Shown here: positions 6,564 to 15,994 of the stretch, piece by piece
How the letters are laid out: every line of letters begins with the position of its first letter
How positions within the stretch are numbered: position 1 is the first letter of the stretch
From: a virus
Reading direction: 5' to 3' (one strand)
DNA: 31,421 bases
Virus record (IMG/VR): IMGVR_UViG_3300044797_000047
Span: 1-31,421 of that record
The notes under the pieces: model-generated
Database searches by the model: none
What the model was told of the DNA's origin: nothing
What the model saw: only the letters and a program-made list of their open reading frames with translations
Made by a program: the position numbers and the translations under genes

Positions 6564-8039
6564 TTAAGCTCGAATCTCCACGGCAGTTAATGTATAATTT
6601 TGAATAGCAACGAAGGTTGTGGTACCAGTCATAGCATAATAATATGTAAATGTGTGCGTACCAGCAGAAGGAGTTACAATAGTTGTGCCACATGCACAAT
6701 GTTCTCCTTGTTCACCTGACGCATTACCACCCATATTATCTAGAACTTGATTAAATGTACCTGCTACTGCTGTTCCATCCAGATTAACATTTGTTTGAAA
6801 TCCTATAGGATAAGATGGACCACTACCAGCTGTTTGTCCAATTAAACAAACTGACCATGATAACAAAACCGGTTTACCAATTGTAGTGATTGTAACTGTT
6901 GCAATTGTTGTACCAGAAAAAGTTACTGAAGTTGATTGAGATTGCACCATATTTGTAACAGCATTAGCTCTGAAGTCTGGAGTACTGATTGTACCTTGAG
7001 CAATTTGCTGCGCTGTTCCACCACTATTAGCAGTAGAACCATTTACAGAGCTGGTACGTAAATCAATTGTACCAATGGTACCTTGCTCAATCTGTTGTTG
7101 TGTACCTGTGTTAGATGTACTGCCAGCGATCCCACCATTTGCAACGGCAACCGTCGCACCAGAAGAAGTCAAACCAGTTCCTGCAGCAGCAAATTTCGCA
7201 TTTAGCTGAGTCTGAATAGATGAAGTAACCCCATGCACATATCCAATCTCTGTAGCTGATGTAGAACCATTCCCAGTTGTAGTAGGAACACCATTAATGT
7301 CTGTTACTACAACCTCATCACCAACCATAACATTTGGATTGCCTACGACTCCTGTACCAGTTGATGGGTAATAAGCTAATTGAAACTGTGTACCTTCACC
7401 AACGCCCGTCTCAGAAATTAATCCTGGTAAGAGAGCATAATAAACGCGTCCTACCTGAGAAATTTGTCCTGAACTTACAGCTGTTCCGGTTGTTGTAACA
7501 GATGCTAAGAAAACTGAATTTGCATCAGGCGGAACATTTGTCGTTGTAACTTGAATGTTATACCCATCTGTTATCTCATAGAAAATCTTCGCATTTGTGA
7601 TCTCGTTTAATGTGAAAGCCAACGTATTAGTTGTGGCAAGATAATCGATCCAGATGTAATTAGCTGAATTCTGCGTTACTGGGATATTAATAACGCCAGA
7701 TGACTGTGGCGTAAGAATCTGATTGCCAAGACCATCATTTGTTGTTTCTGTAACATTAGCTTCATTATATAATGTCGTATCACTAGGTGAAATGAAAATT
7801 CTATTCCCTAGAGGATCATAGGCAATACCGCCTAACGTTACGTTTACAGTAGGAGCAGCTGCTGTATTATTAGTACCTGGGACAACAAGAAAACCTTCTC
7901 CTGAAGACGTTGATTTATCAATACCAGTTTGAAAGGTATCAGTAATAAGATTAGCAACACGAGTTTGAAGACTCGATTGTAACCATTCAAAGATTTGTGC
8001 GATAATACGCTGCGCGTTGCTAAAAAATACTGATGCCAT
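6564..8039 (-). CDS. Tail fibre or baseplate appendage protein (491 aa)
   Basis: Thr/Ser/Gly/Val-rich beta protein typical of phage fibres. The N-terminal 150 residues look like a short helix (IIAQIFEWLQSSL) followed by a virion-attachment beta domain. A middle region has TSSIQTQLNAKF, a segment shared with the fibre at 11184. Residues about 334-361 (GSTANSGG...PDFRANAV) and the C-terminal tip (370-491, ending TAVEIRA) closely match the other fibre's residues 663-690 and its tip, so the two share a distal module. Last gene of the tail operon. The tip is the likely receptor-contact part. No chaperone or enzyme domain is seen. Confidence 0.8.
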   Translation of the reverse strand: MASVFFSNAQRIIAQIFEWLQSSLQTRVANLITDTFQTGIDKSTSSGEGFLVVPGTNNTAAAPTVNVTLGGIAYDPLGNRIFISPSDTTLYNEANVTETTNDGLGNQILTPQSSGVINIPVTQNSANYIWIDYLATTNTLAFTLNEITNAKIFYEITDGYNIQVTTTNVPPDANSVFLASVTTTGTAVSSGQISQVGRVYYALLPGLISETGVGEGTQFQLAYYPSTGTGVVGNPNVMVGDEVVVTDINGVPTTTGNGSTSATEIGYVHGVTSSIQTQLNAKFAAAGTGLTSSGATVAVANGGIAGSTSNTGTQQQIEQGTIGTIDLRTSSVNGSTANSGGTAQQIAQGTISTPDFRANAVTNMVQSQSTSVTFSGTTIATVTITTIGKPVLLSWSVCLIGQTAGSGPSYPIGFQTNVNLDGTAVAGTFNQVLDNMGGNASGEQGEHCACGTTIVTPSAGTHTFTYYYAMTGTTTFVAIQNYTLTAVEIRA

Positions 8040-8062
8040 AAACTTCTCCTTTGTGAATCTTT

Positions 8063-11000
8063 TTATTCGACTACGACGTAATAGACTTTTACTGAAGCTG
8101 GAACGAGCTGATTAACTATACTCTCGAGCGTTGTTAATAAAGGAAGAATAAACTCCCCTGGATCATTGATTGTAATAATTACGCCGAATGCCAATGTACC
8201 AGTATCCCAAAGAACGGGAACAGGTAATTGAGTCTCATTGTATTGCAATCTATAAGCTGTAACTGATTCTGTTGGTCCAAACCATTGATTTGCTAAAACT
8301 AAAGATGTATTTGATAGAATTTCTGCCACGGTACCTAAATAAATACCACCTGCATCAGTTATCTGATCACCAACTGTAAGCTGTGTCAAAAACTCTGTTC
8401 CAGGTATATAAGAATCAGCAGGAACAGTTACCGTACCAGCACTAGGGAATGTAACAGTGGTCGCAGAAGGTCCATAACACAATGCTCTGCCATTAAGTAC
8501 ACTTGAAGCTGCAAATGTAATGGATGTACCTGCCAAGATCGTACCATTCACAGTATTATTAGCCCCAAAGGTGAACGTAGTTCCTGTGATGAAATATACA
8601 TTGGCTGCTGTTGCTCCACCAGTTAAAACAACTGTCGCATTTGCGGGAAGTGTAAGAGAAGTTCCAAACGAAAAGATGTATGTACCAGCGCCATTCAAAG
8701 TAAGAGGTCCTGCTGACCAAGTACCAGCTGCAGAAGCATTATAATGTCCTGGTGTAGCGACATAACCACCAAGATCCGTCGAAGTGATATTAGTAGTAAC
8801 TGGCATTGCCAATAATGTGGCTGCTGCATTAGTAGCATCAGTATGCGCCTGTGCTGCAGCTGCATCGCCACTATGTAAATTGCCTGTAAACGTACCAGGA
8901 GGAAAGCCTGATACCGTACTGCCAGGAGAAACACCAAGATCTCCGGTCAAAACGGTATCACCAGTATTCGTTACTGCTGTACCAGCCAAAACAGCATAGG
9001 TATTAGCAGTTAATAAGGGTGCTGGGAGAACGGCTGTGTTTCCAGTGACAGCAGTACTGCCATTTGTAAACGTTACTATTCCTGATAAAGCGGTTGCTCC
9101 TTGTAATGGATTAAATATCTTAATAGGAGAACCGGTATCAAATGTAGCCTGAAGTGTATGGGTTGTTGGGGTATTCATTGTAAAATAACCTAGCGCCATA
9201 TTTACAGTATAATCAGATGGTGGAACTATCAATCCAGAACCTGGAGCAGAACTTGCTGGCACTGTAACCAATCCAGCGCTTGGAAATGTTACTGTGGTAC
9301 CAGAAGGTCCATATGTAAGAGCTCTGCCGTTAAGAACACTATTAGAAGCAAAAGTAATAGAAGTACCAGCTAAAATAGTACCATTAATCGTATCGTTGGC
9401 TCCAAATGTGAAGGTTGTACCTGTTACAAAGTAGACATTATCAGCTGTAGCACCATTTTCTAAAATAACGCTACAATTTGCACCAACCGTAAGGGAAGTT
9501 CCAAATAAGAATACATAAGTTCCTGCTCCATTTAGAGTAAGATTGCCAGTTGCAGTCCATGTTCCAGCTGCTGTTGCACTATATACGCCTGGGGTTGCTA
9601 CGAACCCGTTTAAATCAGTAGAACTAATGTTAGTTCCAGGTCCCATTCCTTGCAAGCTTGTGGCTGCAGCAGTTGCATCAGTATGAGCTTGAGCAGCTGC
9701 TGTGTCACCTTGATGAAGATCACCAGAATAAGTTCCTGGAGGAAAACCTGTAATAGTCGTCCCTGGAGAAATACCAAGATCTCCGTGGAGAACAGTATTT
9801 CCAGTGTTTGTTACAGCAGTATCGCCTAAAACAGCATAGGTTGAGGCTGTTAAAAGGTATGGATTGCCTGCACCTTGTGTAACATCTTCTACAACCAATT
9901 CCGAGCTGAATGGAGATGACAGATAAAATACTGATTGCTCAATTGTATCACCAGCGGTCATGCCAGTTGTTGAAGAAACAGTTAAATGAGTTGGATCAGT
10001 GATAGCTGTAACAGTAAAAGGAACAGAAACGGTTGTATCTAAGGCAGAACCAGTAACCCATCCAACTGTACTGCCAACTACTAAATGAGTACCATCTATA
10101 ACAGTTGTAATTGTGGTTGTATTAAGTACTTGAGTTATAGGTTGATCTTGACTTGTGGTTAAGATGAAGTTATTCTGATCACGAACATTAGTAATTGTTG
10201 GATCAATACCAGTAAAAGCACTCACGGCTAAAATAACAGCCTCATTAGTTCCACCAACCAAAGAAGCTAGATATAGATTTATCAAAATCCAACGATAATC
10301 TACATATTGCATGTTAAGAGGCTTAGGAAAATTAAACATCACGCCGAAATTTTGATATAGATCTTCATCTACACATAGATCTACGAAATTGTTTGTTCGG
10401 GTAAGATATGTTGTGTAATAAACCTGATCAAGTTGATTCCCATACATATTCTCAACAAGCCATAGGTTAGTCTTACGCTGATCAACTGGTTTTAAAAGAT
10501 CACCCTTTCCATAAACGTGATAATCTGGTAAAGAATTCATCAATGCTTCTGCAGTCGATTGCTGTACACTCATTGGAATAGTCCACTCTAAAATATCAGA
10601 CCATCCTGAGATAAATGAACCAGTATGTGTTCGTACTCGAGCATACCATGTTTGAACAATCCCATTTACTCGAGGAGCTACTGGAACAGCAAAACCCTTT
10701 CTAACATTACCATTTTGAAAAGTAATAGCCGTAAGCTGTGTAAATGTAACCAAATTTGGACCACTAAAGCTAACATAGTCAGCCGCCATTCCTGCAACAA
10801 GTCCAGCAGTATTGGAAACGATCAAATGCGTTGAGTCAATGATTGAATTAATGATAGCCGTGGTATTCCCTTGAAAGATAGAGTTACCGACTGCCATTCC
10901 AGCGGTGGAAGAAACAATCAAATGAGCAGAATCTACTACTGTAACTACTGTAAAAGAAAAGGATGCAGTATCTAGTTCCAAATCAAAACCAGCATCTGCT

Positions 11001-11170
11001 AATGATGGAGAAATAAATAATGGATTAAATCCCCACCAAAATACATAGACGCCATCTTGAGATGTTCTATAAAAACGTAAATCTTCTGGAATACTAGAAT
11101 CTTCAGCTGACGTTGCGCCAGTGTAGAATCTACCTGATCCGTAAAGACTTCCTGATCCGTAAAATCCCAT
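8063..11170 (-). CDS. gpI-like baseplate protein carrying two DUF3494 (ice-binding-like) domains (1035 aa)
   Basis: Starts with a Gly/Tyr-rich MGFYGSGSLYGSGRFY and an Ig/FnIII-like beta region holding two THL-type repeats (about 73-133). Residues 205-345 (PDYHVYGKGD..., LYQNFGVMFNFPKP..., LASLVGGTNEAV) look like a P2 gpI-type tail protein, as does the end LVPASVKVYYVVVE. Two more THL repeats follow (352-412). Two DUF3494 domains lie at about 440-640 and 719-918, each with TYAVL..TAVTNTG, GDLG.SPG, FPPGT and NGTILAGTSITF. The second splits a phage beta motif between VTFTNGSTAVTGN and GTEFLTQLTVGDQI, which shows clean insertion. Family gpI proteins are far shorter; the excess is the inserts. 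Position after gpJ and a fibre supports the baseplate role. Confidence 0.8.
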   Translation of the reverse strand: MGFYGSGSLYGSGRFYTGATSAEDSSIPEDLRFYRTSQDGVYVFWWGFNPLFISPSLADAGFDLELDTASFSFTVVTVVDSAHLIVSSTAGMAVGNSIFQGNTTAIINSIIDSTHLIVSNTAGLVAGMAADYVSFSGPNLVTFTQLTAITFQNGNVRKGFAVPVAPRVNGIVQTWYARVRTHTGSFISGWSDILEWTIPMSVQQSTAEALMNSLPDYHVYGKGDLLKPVDQRKTNLWLVENMYGNQLDQVYYTTYLTRTNNFVDLCVDEDLYQNFGVMFNFPKPLNMQYVDYRWILINLYLASLVGGTNEAVILAVSAFTGIDPTITNVRDQNNFILTTSQDQPITQVLNTTTITTVIDGTHLVVGSTVGWVTGSALDTTVSVPFTVTAITDPTHLTVSSTTGMTAGDTIEQSVFYLSSPFSSELVVEDVTQGAGNPYLLTASTYAVLGDTAVTNTGNTVLHGDLGISPGTTITGFPPGTYSGDLHQGDTAAAQAHTDATAAATSLQGMGPGTNISSTDLNGFVATPGVYSATAAGTWTATGNLTLNGAGTYVFLFGTSLTVGANCSVILENGATADNVYFVTGTTFTFGANDTINGTILAGTSITFASNSVLNGRALTYGPSGTTVTFPSAGLVTVPASSAPGSGLIVPPSDYTVNMALGYFTMNTPTTHTLQATFDTGSPIKIFNPLQGATALSGIVTFTNGSTAVTGNTAVLPAPLLTANTYAVLAGTAVTNTGDTVLTGDLGVSPGSTVSGFPPGTFTGNLHSGDAAAAQAHTDATNAAATLLAMPVTTNITSTDLGGYVATPGHYNASAAGTWSAGPLTLNGAGTYIFSFGTSLTLPANATVVLTGGATAANVYFITGTTFTFGANNTVNGTILAGTSITFAASSVLNGRALCYGPSATTVTFPSAGTVTVPADSYIPGTEFLTQLTVGDQITDAGGIYLGTVAEILSNTSLVLANQWFGPTESVTAYRLQYNETQLPVPVLWDTGTLAFGVIITINDPGEFILPLLTTLESIVNQLVPASVKVYYVVVE
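8417..9016 (-). other. DUF3494 domain, second copy in gpI-like protein
   Basis: Encodes residues about 719-918. Key elements are NTYAVLAGTAVTNTGDTV, TGDLGVSPGSTVSGFPPGT, GGYVATPGHY, and NGTILAGTSITFAASSVL, followed by NGRALCYG. This is the right-handed beta-solenoid ice-binding-like family (PF11999). It is diverged from the first copy at DNA level, so the duplication is not recent or the copies arrived separately. Confidence 0.85.
9251..9853 (-). other. DUF3494 domain, first copy in gpI-like protein
   Basis: Encodes residues about 440-640. Key elements are STYAVLGDTAVTNTGNTV, HGDLGISPGTTITGFPPGT, NGFVATPGVY, and NGTILAGTSITFASNSVL, then NGRALTYG. Ends in an SSAPGSG linker that resembles the SSAPGT linker after the sheath copy. 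Confidence 0.85.
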
Positions 11171-11183
11171 AATTTATCCTTAA

Positions 11184-13625
11184 TTAAACTCGAATTTCCA
11201 TAACGGTTAATGATCTACCAAAAGGTTGAAAAGTAGCACTTGAAGTAACATAATAAAATGTATAAGTGTACGTTCCTGCGGCTGGCGAATCAATTGCAGA
11301 CACAGATATTGTTACAGTTCCACCACCTGCAGAAGATATTGTATCAGCTTGACCATATGCACCTGGTATATTTGTACTACCACCATTTCGTGATATAGCA
11401 ATTGAACCAAGTCCTAAAGTGTTAACAGCAGAATTAAAAGTTCCATTAGCCATAACCAATACAGGACCACCAATGGTAGTAATTGTAACTGAAGTCCAGG
11501 CACTATACCCTGAAAGACTTTGTGGATCACTATCTACAGCATGTTGAATATTATGAACAGCATTAGCTCTGAAGTCTGGAGTTGAAACAGTACCCTGAAG
11601 AATTTGCTGCTGAGAACCACCACTATTTGCAGTACTACCAGCTACTGCACCGCTTGAAATAGTTGTTGCAACAGCACCTGAACCAGAACCTGTAACAGAT
11701 CCTGTTAAAGATGTAATAAGTTGTCCATATGCAGCAGCATCAGTAGATACACTACCATTAGCCATACCAGTAATTTTAAGACCTTGCATGGCAAGTCCGC
11801 TATTTGAAAATTGTGCAACCAGTGAACCTGCAGTATTAACTGTAGGTGCAGTATATAAAGAAATATTAGATGCCCCTGTAGTTGCGTTGAGATTTATGTT
11901 GGCTACAGAATAGGATGCATTAGGAATTGTACCAACACCACTTCTATTATTCCCTATATAAAATGTTGCTCCACCTTCCATATATGCACTAGTTATTCCA
12001 CCAGTTAATTGTAAAGCAGCATTAGTAGTAGTAACATTTAAATTACCACTTGCATCTGTAGTAATACCAGAATATCCAGTAACAGCTGTTCCTGTTGCAG
12101 AATAATACGCTAATTGATAAATTGTTCCAGAACCTACTGAACCAGCTCCACCAGATGCCCAAGTTAACGTACCAGAACCATTAGTTTGAAGGAATTGACC
12201 ACTTGTTCCTGTACCAGTAGGGAATGTTAAAGCATTCGCCGATGTTAATGGAGTAGATAATGTAATAGTTCCTGATCCATTTGTCACAACTAAATTATTA
12301 GTCGTTCCAGTTAAGGTTGCTGGAGTAAGAGAACCGCCTGTTGTTCCAATAAGCAATTCTCCAGCTGTGTATGTTGTTTGACCTGTACCACCATTGAGAA
12401 CAGGCAATGTTCCTGTAACACCGGTAGTTAAAGGAAGTCCTGTAGCATTAGTGAGTGTGACAGATGTTGGTGTATCAAGATTTGGAGTTGTTAAAGTAGG
12501 ACTATTAGATAATACTACACTACCAGTACCTGTTGAGGTTGTTACCCCCGTACCACCATTAAGAACTGGAAGAATACCAGTGACACCTGTAGTTAATGAT
12601 AATCCTGTTGCATTAGTAAGTGTAATAGACGAAGGTGTTCCTAATGCTGGAGTAACAAGAGTAGGAGAGTTTGAAAGAACTACAGAACCTGTACCTGTTG
12701 ATGTTGTAGTTCCTGTACCACCATTTAATACAGGTAATACTCCTGTGACACCTGTTGTTAGAGGAAGACCAGTTGCATTGGTGAGGGTGACTGACGTTGG
12801 TGTGCCTAAAACTGGAGTAACTAAGGTAGGGGAAGTTGATAGAACAATATTTCCTGAACCAGTCGTTGTATTCGAAGACGCAGCTGTAACAAGACCTTTT
12901 GCATTAACAGTTACATTTGAATATGTAAATGATCCTACATTAGAATTGACTGTAGCTAATGTTAAGACTGCTGATCCAGGACCAGTTGCTGTTGCATCAC
13001 CTGTTAAAGCAGTGAGATAATTACCTGTTGCTTGTTTGCCATTTAACTGAGTTTGAATTGAAGAGGTAGCATCTAAAAAGCTAAGTTGGGTTGCGGTTGT
13101 TGTGGATGAAGTAAGAACACCAGAAGCATTAGTGACAGGAACAATAGAATCATTCAATGCAGCAAGCTTAGATAAAGCAATAGCTGCACTAGATGAGATA
13201 TTTGCATCCAAGATAACACTGGAGGCTAGTGACCAAGATACTGTAGGAGCAGAAGGCCAATTATAGGTAATATTTAACTGCGCAATTGAATTAAGAGGAT
13301 CTTGAACTTCATTAATGTCTTCAGCAGCGATTTCTGAACCTAATCCTGTATAAGAAGCAGCAATAGTATTACCATTTTGCGCTGTAGAAAAACTTATAAC
13401 ACCAGTAATATAGTCAACCAAAAATTCTGTACCAGTAGGTGTTCCAGTTAAAATTTCACTATACCCCGGAATTACAACGGCTGGACCAGGACCTTGAGGA
13501 ACCTGAGTCAAACGTATCATTCCAGAAGCATATGTTGAAACGCCAACAATCCCGATAATGTGACTCTCGGAATTGACAGCTATTGGAATAACTAATTCAT
13601 TTACTTTTGTACTATAATTTATCAT
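11184..13625 (-). CDS. Repeat-rich tail fibre (813 aa)
   Basis: The N-terminal 150 residues form a beta attachment domain. Residues 256-420 are three tandem 55-aa units (core VVLSNSPTLVTPALGTP, TNATGLPLTTGVTG, LPVLNGGTG), a classic trimeric fibre-shaft repeat. The middle has SNVTVNAKGLVTAAS and LAYYSATGTAVTGYSG segments, also seen in the other fibres. The C-terminal tip (about 690-813, ending LTVMEIRV) is shared with the fibre at 6564. A trimeric fibre with host-binding tip is the likely role. It lies between gpJ and the gpI-like gene, so it is probably baseplate-attached. A 67-bp stretch is identical to part of the fibre gene at the right edge. Confidence 0.88.
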   Translation of the reverse strand: MINYSTKVNELVIPIAVNSESHIIGIVGVSTYASGMIRLTQVPQGPGPAVVIPGYSEILTGTPTGTEFLVDYITGVISFSTAQNGNTIAASYTGLGSEIAAEDINEVQDPLNSIAQLNITYNWPSAPTVSWSLASSVILDANISSSAAIALSKLAALNDSIVPVTNASGVLTSSTTTATQLSFLDATSSIQTQLNGKQATGNYLTALTGDATATGPGSAVLTLATVNSNVGSFTYSNVTVNAKGLVTAASSNTTTGSGNIVLSTSPTLVTPVLGTPTSVTLTNATGLPLTTGVTGVLPVLNGGTGTTTSTGTGSVVLSNSPTLVTPALGTPSSITLTNATGLSLTTGVTGILPVLNGGTGVTTSTGTGSVVLSNSPTLTTPNLDTPTSVTLTNATGLPLTTGVTGTLPVLNGGTGQTTYTAGELLIGTTGGSLTPATLTGTTNNLVVTNGSGTITLSTPLTSANALTFPTGTGTSGQFLQTNGSGTLTWASGGAGSVGSGTIYQLAYYSATGTAVTGYSGITTDASGNLNVTTTNAALQLTGGITSAYMEGGATFYIGNNRSGVGTIPNASYSVANINLNATTGASNISLYTAPTVNTAGSLVAQFSNSGLAMQGLKITGMANGSVSTDAAAYGQLITSLTGSVTGSGSGAVATTISSGAVAGSTANSGGSQQQILQGTVSTPDFRANAVHNIQHAVDSDPQSLSGYSAWTSVTITTIGGPVLVMANGTFNSAVNTLGLGSIAISRNGGSTNIPGAYGQADTISSAGGGTVTISVSAIDSPAAGTYTYTFYYVTSSATFQPFGRSLTVMEIRV
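12366..12860 (-). repeat. Three tandem 165-bp coding repeats in the fibre shaft
   Basis: Encodes residues 256-310, 311-365 and 366-420 in perfect 55-codon register. Units differ at DNA level by scattered substitutions but keep the same protein core. Confidence 0.85.
12660..12726. repeat. 67-bp perfect direct repeat, copy 1 (fibre 11184)
   Basis: Identical base for base to 31291-31357, in the other fibre gene. Both encode the same shaft-repeat segment (GGTGTTTSTGTGSVVLSNSP) in the same frame. The perfect match suggests recent gene conversion or duplication. Confidence 0.9.
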
Positions 13626-13637
13626 ATTGGTGTCCTC

Positions 13638-15494
13638 TTATGATTCTACAGTGATAGTTAAACTATTTGTCACTGTATAAGCATTATTACCTACGAAAAT
13701 TTGCTGTCCTGGTGGAATTGTTGTGGTTACTCCACTGTCAACTGATTGTAAGATCAAGCTACTTAAATCTACCTCTGATACACCGGCTACGGTTTGTGTA
13801 ACTGTAACCAGTTCACTCAAAACGACTGTAGCGCCAAGACCAAGTGAATTGATATATGTCGAAAGCGCAGTTTGAACATTTGTAATAACAGTAGCAGATA
13901 CATAACCAGGGATGACCAAAATTCCTGCTGTAAAATTAATGAATGCCTGAGTAGCTTCAAAGACCAAAATATCTGATCCAATAATATGATTAGAATTATT
14001 ATCTAAAAGGGCTTGAAGTGTAGGGATTAAACTATCATATGTATAGGTGACAGTAACCACCGTGTTATTATCTGGAACGAACCCACCAAATGAAGCGGAT
14101 CCAGCTATAAAAGGCGAAACATTTGTTACCGTAATTAATGTTGAGCTAACAATAGATGTTATTGATGTAGAAGCTAAACCTTGGCTAATCACATCGCCTA
14201 CGCTCATTCCTGATGCTGTAGAAACTGTCAATTGATTAACTGAGATATCAGCTGCACTTCCAGTACTCCATCCGAGTGTTGAGTTAACGACCAAATGCGT
14301 TCCATCAGGAATTGATGTAATAGTTGTTGCAAAAGCACCTTGTTTAATCGTATCACCGATTGTCATACCTGCGGTGGAAGAAACAATCAAATGAGTACCA
14401 TCTGTAACCGTAGCAACAGTAAATGGAAGTCCTACTGTGGTAATATTAAAAAACGTTTTGATAGTAAACGTGATATAACTTCCTGCATCAATGCTTCCTG
14501 CAAATAAGATATTTGGATTTAATTCAAATAGATAATCAACGCCAGGTATAAATGTATATGGGTTGCCACCAACAACCCCAGTCACTGATCCAACTGATAG
14601 CGCTGGTTGATTAAGCAATATATAAGACTGGGAACCTGTTGAAGAATATGTAAACGTTTCTGTTACTGTTACTGGTATCTGTCCACGAATATAAACGTTA
14701 ACGCTGCCGCCGTATTGATTTCTGGATGGAGGATTTGGGTCATTTGGTCCAACAACTAGAGCTTGAATAACATTTGGGTTAGTCTCCATGAGACTTTCAA
14801 TGCCATTAGGAGTACCAACGTTGTTTCCTTCAAGCTTAATCTGAATGCGCGCTGCAAATTGAATGTTAGATTCAACGTTAGTTCCACCGCTTGTAATAGC
14901 AGTGTTTGTTACAGCATCAACACCAATACCAGGTCCAACAAGTGATGTAATTGTGTTTGCAGCAACGTTACCTACTGTCCCGATTGTTTGAGCTACGATT
15001 GTCGTGCTTTGTTCATAGAAACCTGTAACTGGATTGAAGTAGCTTGGCGCAAGAGATGGGATAAACGTTACGGTTGCTGTTGTAGCAAATGATACAGCTG
15101 GTGAAGCCGATGTAGACAAGGTAGATACTGTTGTACCAGAAGGAACTGTGATGATAGGACTAGAGGTTGTATAATTTCTAATACGAAACGTCACGATACC
15201 AGTGGCTTGCGTACCTGGGAGACGAGTCATACCATAGTTGTTACCAATAGCATCAAGATCAGCCATAGATATGATAGCTGCATTAGTAACAAAAGCCTGA
15301 ACATCTTGAACATATTGGATAGCTGGGTATACTCCTGTATCTGTTGTACCATTCTCTGGTGAAAGTTCATTAGCAACCGTAGAACAAACCACGTCATTTA
15401 CAACGCTTCCTGTCTGCGTCGCGATATCTGGGCGCGAAGCTTGTAAAAACGAAAGCATGTTTGTTAAAATTTGACTAAATGTAGGAAGAGCCAT
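13638..15494 (-). CDS. Baseplate wedge protein, gpJ-like (Baseplate_J family), with inserted THL repeats (618 aa)
   Basis: The start (FSQILTNMLSFLQASRPDI...GSVVNDVV) and the middle (ADLDAIGNNYGMTRLPGTQATG, VPSGTTVSTLS, GTVGNVAANTITSLV, SNIQFAARIQIKLEGNN) are strong gpJ signatures. The C-terminal half returns to the family at about 495 (LQALLDNN...), then VATVILSELVTV-type strands. Between about 357 and 475 lie three short beta repeats with the core TDGTHLIVSSTAGMTIGD, absent from ordinary gpJ proteins, so this is an insertion. Forms the baseplate wedge together with the gp25-like and gpI-like products. Directly downstream of the gp25-like gene, the P2-like order. Confidence 0.92.
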   Translation of the reverse strand: MALPTFSQILTNMLSFLQASRPDIATQTGSVVNDVVCSTVANELSPENGTTDTGVYPAIQYVQDVQAFVTNAAIISMADLDAIGNNYGMTRLPGTQATGIVTFRIRNYTTSSPIITVPSGTTVSTLSTSASPAVSFATTATVTFIPSLAPSYFNPVTGFYEQSTTIVAQTIGTVGNVAANTITSLVGPGIGVDAVTNTAITSGGTNVESNIQFAARIQIKLEGNNVGTPNGIESLMETNPNVIQALVVGPNDPNPPSRNQYGGSVNVYIRGQIPVTVTETFTYSSTGSQSYILLNQPALSVGSVTGVVGGNPYTFIPGVDYLFELNPNILFAGSIDAGSYITFTIKTFFNITTVGLPFTVATVTDGTHLIVSSTAGMTIGDTIKQGAFATTITSIPDGTHLVVNSTLGWSTGSAADISVNQLTVSTASGMSVGDVISQGLASTSITSIVSSTLITVTNVSPFIAGSASFGGFVPDNNTVVTVTYTYDSLIPTLQALLDNNSNHIIGSDILVFEATQAFINFTAGILVIPGYVSATVITNVQTALSTYINSLGLGATVVLSELVTVTQTVAGVSEVDLSSLILQSVDSGVTTTIPPGQQIFVGNNAYTVTNSLTITVES

Positions 15495-15504
15495 AGTAAT
15501 GTCC

Positions 15505-15981
15505 TTATATTGTGCTAATTTGAATACCAGTCGTTATTTCTTGCCCGCTAGCTGCTATAACGGTAAGTAAAGTTGAAACACTGGTTAGGTTTTGAAGCTG
15601 CGTGTTTAATGAGTAAAGCGTTTGTACGACCTCTGCCGGGTTGGAGCGATTTTGAGTAAGCAGATACAAGATTTGAAGCGCTTGAGTAATCTGTTGCTGA
15701 ACTGTACCTGCAATCGTATTAGGATTTACCTTGTTACCAATTACAGATTGAAGCGTTGTACCATACAAAGGGAAAAGAATATTATCACCTTGTTCGGTAA
15801 GCAAGATCTTTAATATGTCTTGTTGCGTTTCCTCAAGACCAGTCACCAAAGTAAAATCATTATTAGATCCAATCTGAAGATCATTGGTCTGCTCTCCAAA
15901 ATACTGGGGAGGATTTCCCTGTTGTGGAGGATACTGTGGCTGTCCTGGAAAGTTAAGCGTTGTAAGTAAAAGATCTGACAA
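15505..15981 (-). CDS. Baseplate wedge protein, gp25/gpW-like (158 aa)
   Basis: After a Pro/Gln-rich N-terminus, residues about 45-105 fit the T4 gp25 / P2 gpW fold: FTLVTGLEETQQDILKILLT, then GDNILFPLYGTTLQSVIG, the position where the family has its conserved GE..F.P.FGS.L element. The helix QQQITQALQILYLLTQN follows. The Glu of the lysozyme-like family motif is replaced (GD in place of GE). Placed between the spike and gpJ genes as in other contractile tails. Length is slightly above the family norm owing to the N- and C-terminal extensions. Confidence 0.8.
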   Translation of the reverse strand: MSDLLLTTLNFPGQPQYPPQQGNPPQYFGEQTNDLQIGSNNDFTLVTGLEETQQDILKILLTEQGDNILFPLYGTTLQSVIGNKVNPNTIAGTVQQQITQALQILYLLTQNRSNPAEVVQTLYSLNTQLQNLTSVSTLLTVIAASGQEITTGIQISTI

Positions 15982-15994
15982 GTGAATTCTCCTA

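Noticed and set aside
12366-12860. Regular repeats considered as a CRISPR array
   Set aside because: The units are 165 bp, in frame, and encode a fibre-shaft repeat; there is no short repeat-spacer pattern.
12394-13020. 208-codon plus-strand open frame rich in Val and Pro, opposite the fibre shaft
   Set aside because: It is the antisense of Thr/Gly/Val-rich repeats, where stops are rare. It has no ribosome-binding site and its sequence simply mirrors the shaft repeat.
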